Assembly: GCA_964481885.1 (NCBI GenBank)
Contig: CAYZUS010000002.1
Coordinates: forward strand, 81,594-145,593
Length of the DNA: 64,000 bases
Reading direction: 5' to 3'
Source: Fen731 sp964481885
GTDB lineage: Bacteria > Actinomycetota > Humimicrobiia > Humimicrobiales > Humimicrobiaceae
This document shows, one piece after another, positions 61,014 to 64,000 of this stretch. A program made the translations under genes and the position numbers. Each line of letters starts with the position of its first letter. The stretch's first letter is position 1. The notes under the pieces are model-generated. The model ran no database searches. It was not told the origin of the DNA and worked only from the letters and a program-made list of their open reading frames with translations.

Positions 61014-61041
61014 TTTAACAATTATTCCGGAGTGCTATAAT
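61014..61041 (+). promoter_or_regulatory. Promoter of the lipoprotein gene 61091-61762
   Basis: TTTAAC (61014-61019), 16-base spacer, perfect -10 TATAAT (61036-61041). About 50 bp before the start codon. Confidence 0.55.
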
Positions 61042-61090
61042 TATTATTCTCTGTCTGCTATTGATGTAATAAATTACTGAAGGAACAGTT

Positions 61091-61762
61091 ATGAAAAGAA
61101 AATATACCGGTGTAATTCTGGCAATATTTATGATGGCATTTATAGTCACGTTTCCAATGATTGGATGTAAGGGGGCCGCTGTCACTTCTGGGGTTACGGG
61201 TGCAGAAACAAAAACAGCCGAGACAACTGCAGCTACTGGTGCCAAAACCACAGAAACAGCAGCAGTTGGGGCGACTACTGAACCGGAGACAACTGCATCA
61301 CCAATAACGTCAGCTGCTTCTTCAGAAACCACAGAAGCAGTTCAGTCTGCAGTTATTGCTGAAAAAATTACAATAGTTGGTGCTGAAATGACTGGCGCAA
61401 TACCTTCATTTATGTGTATAAACAAAAAAAACATGGTTACAGTCGAAGTTAAGAATACATCAGATTTTACATGGAGAACAGAGATGCCCAATCTTGTGCG
61501 GTTTGGTTACCATTTTTATGGCCAGGACGTAAGCTTTACTGAATATGATAATACGATGAGAACTGTATTGCCTCATGACGTTGCGCCGGGAGAAACTGCT
61601 ACTGTAAATGTTGACGTAAAAGATGTATTAAATAAAGGGACCTATGTAATTCAGATTGATATGGTTCAGGAAGCAAATGATGATGCGGCAAATAATTTCT
61701 GGTTTTCATCAAAAGGTGTAATCATGATTGAAGGAACTACGTACTTTGGCACATGCCAGTAG
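61091..61762 (+). CDS. Lipoprotein with Ig-like C-terminal domain
   Basis: 223 residues. The lipobox MIGC gives Cys26. A linker of ETTAA/TGAKTTE-type units (about 30-95) is followed by a beta-sandwich-like domain with KNTSDFTWRTEMPNLVRFGY and LPHDVAPGETATVNVDVKDV. The pattern resembles the Ig-like module, found in actinobacterial surface and glycan-biosynthesis proteins, whose typical members read W..RLGYHWY..LP.DVAPGE. It is probably surface-exposed and binds a wall component or glycan. Single gene, convergent with the DUF3048 gene downstream, whose stop is 24 bp away. Confidence 0.72.
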   Translation: MKRKYTGVILAIFMMAFIVTFPMIGCKGAAVTSGVTGAETKTAETTAATGAKTTETAAVGATTEPETTASPITSAASSETTEAVQSAVIAEKITIVGAEMTGAIPSFMCINKKNMVTVEVKNTSDFTWRTEMPNLVRFGYHFYGQDVSFTEYDNTMRTVLPHDVAPGETATVNVDVKDVLNKGTYVIQIDMVQEANDDAANNFWFSSKGVIMIEGTTYFGTCQ

Positions 61763-61786
61763 GGCCAATTTGTTTTATTAAATCAA

Positions 61787-63034
61787 TCAATAGTTCAGCC
61801 TGTCAACTCCAGGTATCATTGCAACCCAGGTTTTGCCTCTGTTGAAAAGAACAGTGTTGCCATCTTTGTCTTTAAACTTAAAAGGTTTCAGGGGGCCGTA
61901 TCTGCTCCAGGTTCCTTCCAGGACTTTACCATCAAAAAAGTAGTATGCGCTGCCTTCCTGCGTAGTCCGGACAATCATATGTCCCGCTTTATCACCGGAA
62001 TTTACTATATCAGTAACCATAACAATTACATTATTTAAAGTTATCTGTTTTCCGCTCTCTCTGTCAATACTGGGAGAGCCTGCTGCTGACCTTGTGTAAG
62101 TATTACTTTCACTGTCATATTTAAATTCGGCTATATATTGAGGGCCGGAAAAATCAACTGTTACTTTTGAAATATCCCCTCTCTCAAGTACCGAAGCATC
62201 CAGTTTGAACAATAATGGAGACTGGCCACCTTCCAACGAATAACCAAGTTCTGCGGCAAGTTCTTTGATCCTTGGTATAAAAGTATATGCATTATGCGGC
62301 GAGACTCTTGAAGGATCCCTCATGCTGTCAATTCCATTAACTGAAATATTGCCAACTATGTTGCTGTAACCGGTCTGGTCCCCAAGCGGCGATAAATAAT
62401 CCAGTCCTAGCTTTTCAATGATTTTGTAAAACTGGGGGGCCGTTCCCCAGAAAACATAAACAGGATCCAGGCCGCTTGCTATTTCAGCATAATAGGGCCT
62501 TGCGCTTCTGACGGGTCCTACAAGAGCAGCATCGTAAGAAGAAAAAACAGACACAAATCTTGTGATCCCGCCTTCATCTACTACCTCAAAAACAATATCA
62601 GCATTGATTAAACCGGATTGTGGTCTGGCATCAGGAGTATTTTCAATCATTACTACAATTGGCCTTGAGTTTAGTATCTCATCGGATATTTCAAGCCCGC
62701 TGAATATATTTATATTGCCGGTAATCAGCTGGCCGCTGAATTTTTCAACAGTTTCAGGAACAGTTGTCTCGGCTTGATTAAAAGTTTCACTGGAAGAAGA
62801 TTTAACTGTATCCTGCATCGCAGTCTCACTGCTTTGTGTTGAAGTTGTGCCCAAAACAGTTTCAGTTGTTTCCGGTAATTCAATTGTTTCCGGTAATTTT
62901 GTCTCCACAATAGAAGTATCGTTAAATGTCTGCTGTGTTTGGCAACCGGTCAGCAGCATTGCCGAAGCTAAAACAAAAACAACAATATAAAATTTCAAAA
63001 TTTTTTTCATGCCTGTTTCTTGCATTAGATTCAT
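61787..63034 (-). CDS. DUF3048 domain lipoprotein (YerB-like)
   Basis: 415 residues. The lipobox LLTGC gives Cys31 from the ATG at 63034, which has AAGGA before it; Met9 is an alternative start. A linker rich in ETT/PETIELPETTETV units (to about 110) is followed by the DUF3048 domain: RPIVVMIENTPDARPQSGL, DIVFEVVDEGGITRFVSVF, VGPVRSARPYY, and the C-terminal half ending FNRGKTWVAMIPG. DUF3048/YerB proteins are extracytoplasmic and widespread in Gram-positive bacteria. Their function is unknown, with a link to sporulation or cell-wall processes suggested by context in other genomes. Confidence 0.9.
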   Translation of the reverse strand: MNLMQETGMKKILKFYIVVFVLASAMLLTGCQTQQTFNDTSIVETKLPETIELPETTETVLGTTSTQSSETAMQDTVKSSSSETFNQAETTVPETVEKFSGQLITGNINIFSGLEISDEILNSRPIVVMIENTPDARPQSGLINADIVFEVVDEGGITRFVSVFSSYDAALVGPVRSARPYYAEIASGLDPVYVFWGTAPQFYKIIEKLGLDYLSPLGDQTGYSNIVGNISVNGIDSMRDPSRVSPHNAYTFIPRIKELAAELGYSLEGGQSPLLFKLDASVLERGDISKVTVDFSGPQYIAEFKYDSESNTYTRSAAGSPSIDRESGKQITLNNVIVMVTDIVNSGDKAGHMIVRTTQEGSAYYFFDGKVLEGTWSRYGPLKPFKFKDKDGNTVLFNRGKTWVAMIPGVDRLNY

Positions 63035-63090
63035 TAATTCCTTAATTCTATAAACTTTATATATTCCAAGGTTATGTCCTGCCTTAAAGA

Positions 63091-63483
63091 CTATATCAGA
63101 AAAAGACCTGCTACTTTTGCAAAGTGCCGGTCATTTGTTAAAAGTTTTATTCCATGCTGCAAAGCAAGGGCAGCTATCCACATGTCATTTGTTGGAATGG
63201 GATTACCGGCAATACGCAGTTCACTATATATTTTTGCATAAAACTCTGAAGTTTCACTGTCTATATCATAAATTATAAGCCTGGGGGAATAAAGGAATTC
63301 GTCAAGCTCTTTTAAATATTTTTTCTCATCACCTGAAATTTTAAATCCTGCAAGAATTTCGCCTACCGAAATTACACTAAAGGCAATAAAATCTGCAGAA
63401 CTTAAAATATTATTGATATTTTCATCGCCTCTTAAAAATTCAATGTAAATATCAGTATCTACAAGCAGCCTTTTTATTTCCAT
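63091..63483 (-). CDS. vapC: VapC-type PIN-domain toxin ribonuclease
   Basis: 130 residues, the normal VapC length. The four acidic residues of the PIN active site are visible: Asp9 (LLVDTD), Glu42 (SVGEIL), Asp100 (PTNDMWIAA) and Asp118 (LTNDRHF). It is a Mg2+-dependent ribonuclease, usually cleaving tRNA or rRNA when freed from antitoxin. The start overlaps the end of the antitoxin gene by 10 bp, giving coupled translation. Clear toxin-antitoxin partner arrangement. Confidence 0.93.
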   Translation of the reverse strand: MEIKRLLVDTDIYIEFLRGDENINNILSSADFIAFSVISVGEILAGFKISGDEKKYLKELDEFLYSPRLIIYDIDSETSEFYAKIYSELRIAGNPIPTNDMWIAALALQHGIKLLTNDRHFAKVAGLFLI

Positions 63484-63737
63484 AGGTCCCCATCTATGAT
63501 CCTTTGTTTTTTTACACTTTCACTGATAGCCAGGTATTCCTGGCTGTTCCATTTTCCAAAGAGATTTCCAAGATCATCATATTTTTTTATCCCTTTTTTA
63601 TGTTTTTCGGCAAACCCCAAATTTTCTTCGAGTAATAAGATAATATATTTGTTCATGCTCAAAGATTCTTTTTCTGCCTTCTTTTTTATTTTATTGAGAA
63701 GCTCATCTCCAAGCCCCCGCAACAGTAAAGATTTCAC
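63474..63737 (-). CDS. vapB: VapB/FitA-like ribbon-helix-helix antitoxin
   Basis: 87 residues. The N-terminal ribbon-helix-helix (MKSLLLRGLGDELLNKIKKK ... SLSMNKYIILLLEENL) binds DNA as a dimer. The C-terminal tail (SVKKQRIIDGDLWK) with the terminal acidic/Trp residues likely blocks the toxin active site. It is the first gene of the pair. Three copies of the palindrome ATGATATC(AT) lie 21-65 bp upstream, probably the operator for autoregulation by the VapBC complex. A GAGGC sequence stands upstream of the start. Confidence 0.88.
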   Translation of the reverse strand: MKSLLLRGLGDELLNKIKKKAEKESLSMNKYIILLLEENLGFAEKHKKGIKKYDDLGNLFGKWNSQEYLAISESVKKQRIIDGDLWK

Positions 63738-63757
63738 TTTTGCCTCCGAAATATTTT

Positions 63758-63802
63758 ATGATATCTGATATGATATCATATTTATACTGTTTATGATATC
63801 AT
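63758..63802. promoter_or_regulatory. Repeated palindromic operator of the VapBC module
   Basis: ATGATATCAT occurs perfectly at 63770-63779 and 63793-63802, with a partial copy ATGATATCtg at 63758-63767. Spacings of 12 and 23 bases place copies on a similar helix face, as expected for cooperative binding of ribbon-helix-helix antitoxin dimers. Confidence 0.7.
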
Positions 63803-64000
63803 TATTAACTATTTTTTACTGGTATATCCATTTTCAGAAGTACTGTATTGTATTAATTTTTGGAGTTAGCTATAAACAGAATTATAGCCTGAGGATAATT
63901 AAAATTTGTGTTTATAGTGTTAAAATTGTACAAATAATGCATGGTCCACCCCTCTTAAACCGAGTATGGCAGATAAAATCATTATCGAGATTCCTGTTAT

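Noticed and set aside
61015..61332. Ala/Val-rich open frame antisense to the 61091 lipoprotein
   Set aside because: It is the complement of the low-complexity Thr/Ala/Glu linker; such linkers create long open frames on the other strand. The same applies to frames opposite the linkers at 10627, 26825 and 37934.
63920..64000. Partial gene at the right edge, either a minus-strand C-terminus ending at 63920 or a plus-strand start at 63966
   Set aside because: Only about 26 or 12 codons are visible, without ribosome site or recognised motif. Neither can be supported.

Overview
The window looks like a scaffold from a metagenome-assembled genome of an anaerobic, AT-rich, Gram-positive-type bacterium. 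Two runs of exactly 100 N (27404-27503 and 49865-49964) show it is scaffolded. Support for a monoderm envelope comes from an LAFTG wall-sorting signal (a class E sortase-type motif), SpaA/Cna-B and thioester-type surface domains, LytR C-terminal and DUF4214 repeats on an amidase, a DUF3048 lipoprotein, and several lipoproteins whose lipid-anchored Cys is followed by long Glu/Thr/Ala/Ser linkers. A deep, low-GC actinobacterial or clostridia-like lineage fits. I cannot place it further from sequence alone. No rRNA, tRNA, insertion sequence or CRISPR array was seen.

Region 1 (1-15.9 kb, nearly all minus strand) is one large carbohydrate-catabolism locus. It holds four TIM-barrel sugar isomerase/epimerase-type proteins (one cut by the window edge), two paralogous Gfo/Idh/MocA oxidoreductases, two uroporphyrinogen-decarboxylase/corrinoid-methyltransferase-fold proteins, an MFS permease, a ribose-type ABC importer and a LacI regulator. 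An identical 12-base LacI-like operator sits upstream of the regulator and upstream of the outlying epimerase. The gene set suggests uptake and oxidation/isomerisation of an unusual, perhaps O-methylated, sugar or cyclitol.

Region 2 (16-25.5 kb) has a glycosyltransferase/acyltransferase pair resembling the last two steps of staphyloxanthin synthesis. Each member carries an in-frame TAG inside its conserved sequence. Then follow a phosphoesterase, an MFS transporter, a DUF89 phosphatase overlapping another epimerase, a divergent LacI regulator with a clear promoter and two tandem operators, and a polar amino-acid ABC importer.

Region 3 (25.7-44.5 kb) holds envelope and regulatory genes: a PKD-type surface protein, a 34-bp tandem repeat at an assembly gap, a MacAB-like efflux system, a thioesterase, and an 813-residue adhesin whose leader contains a c-di-GMP-II-type riboswitch overlapping an intrinsic terminator. 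It also has a response regulator divergent from a histidine kinase with an N-terminal Rossmann domain, a PDZ lipoprotein, the primary sigma factor and an RRM protein.

Region 4 (44.9-64 kb) holds a MarR-controlled heterodimeric ABC exporter, cell-wall enzymes (M23 peptidase, amidase), unidentified lipoproteins, a sugar kinase/LacI pair followed by gene remnants, a Kv-type potassium channel, a DUF3048 lipoprotein and a VapBC module with a repeated palindromic operator. The strongest points for follow-up are the riboswitch-adhesin unit, the amber-interrupted gene pair, the Rossmann-domain kinase and the methyltransferase-containing sugar cluster.
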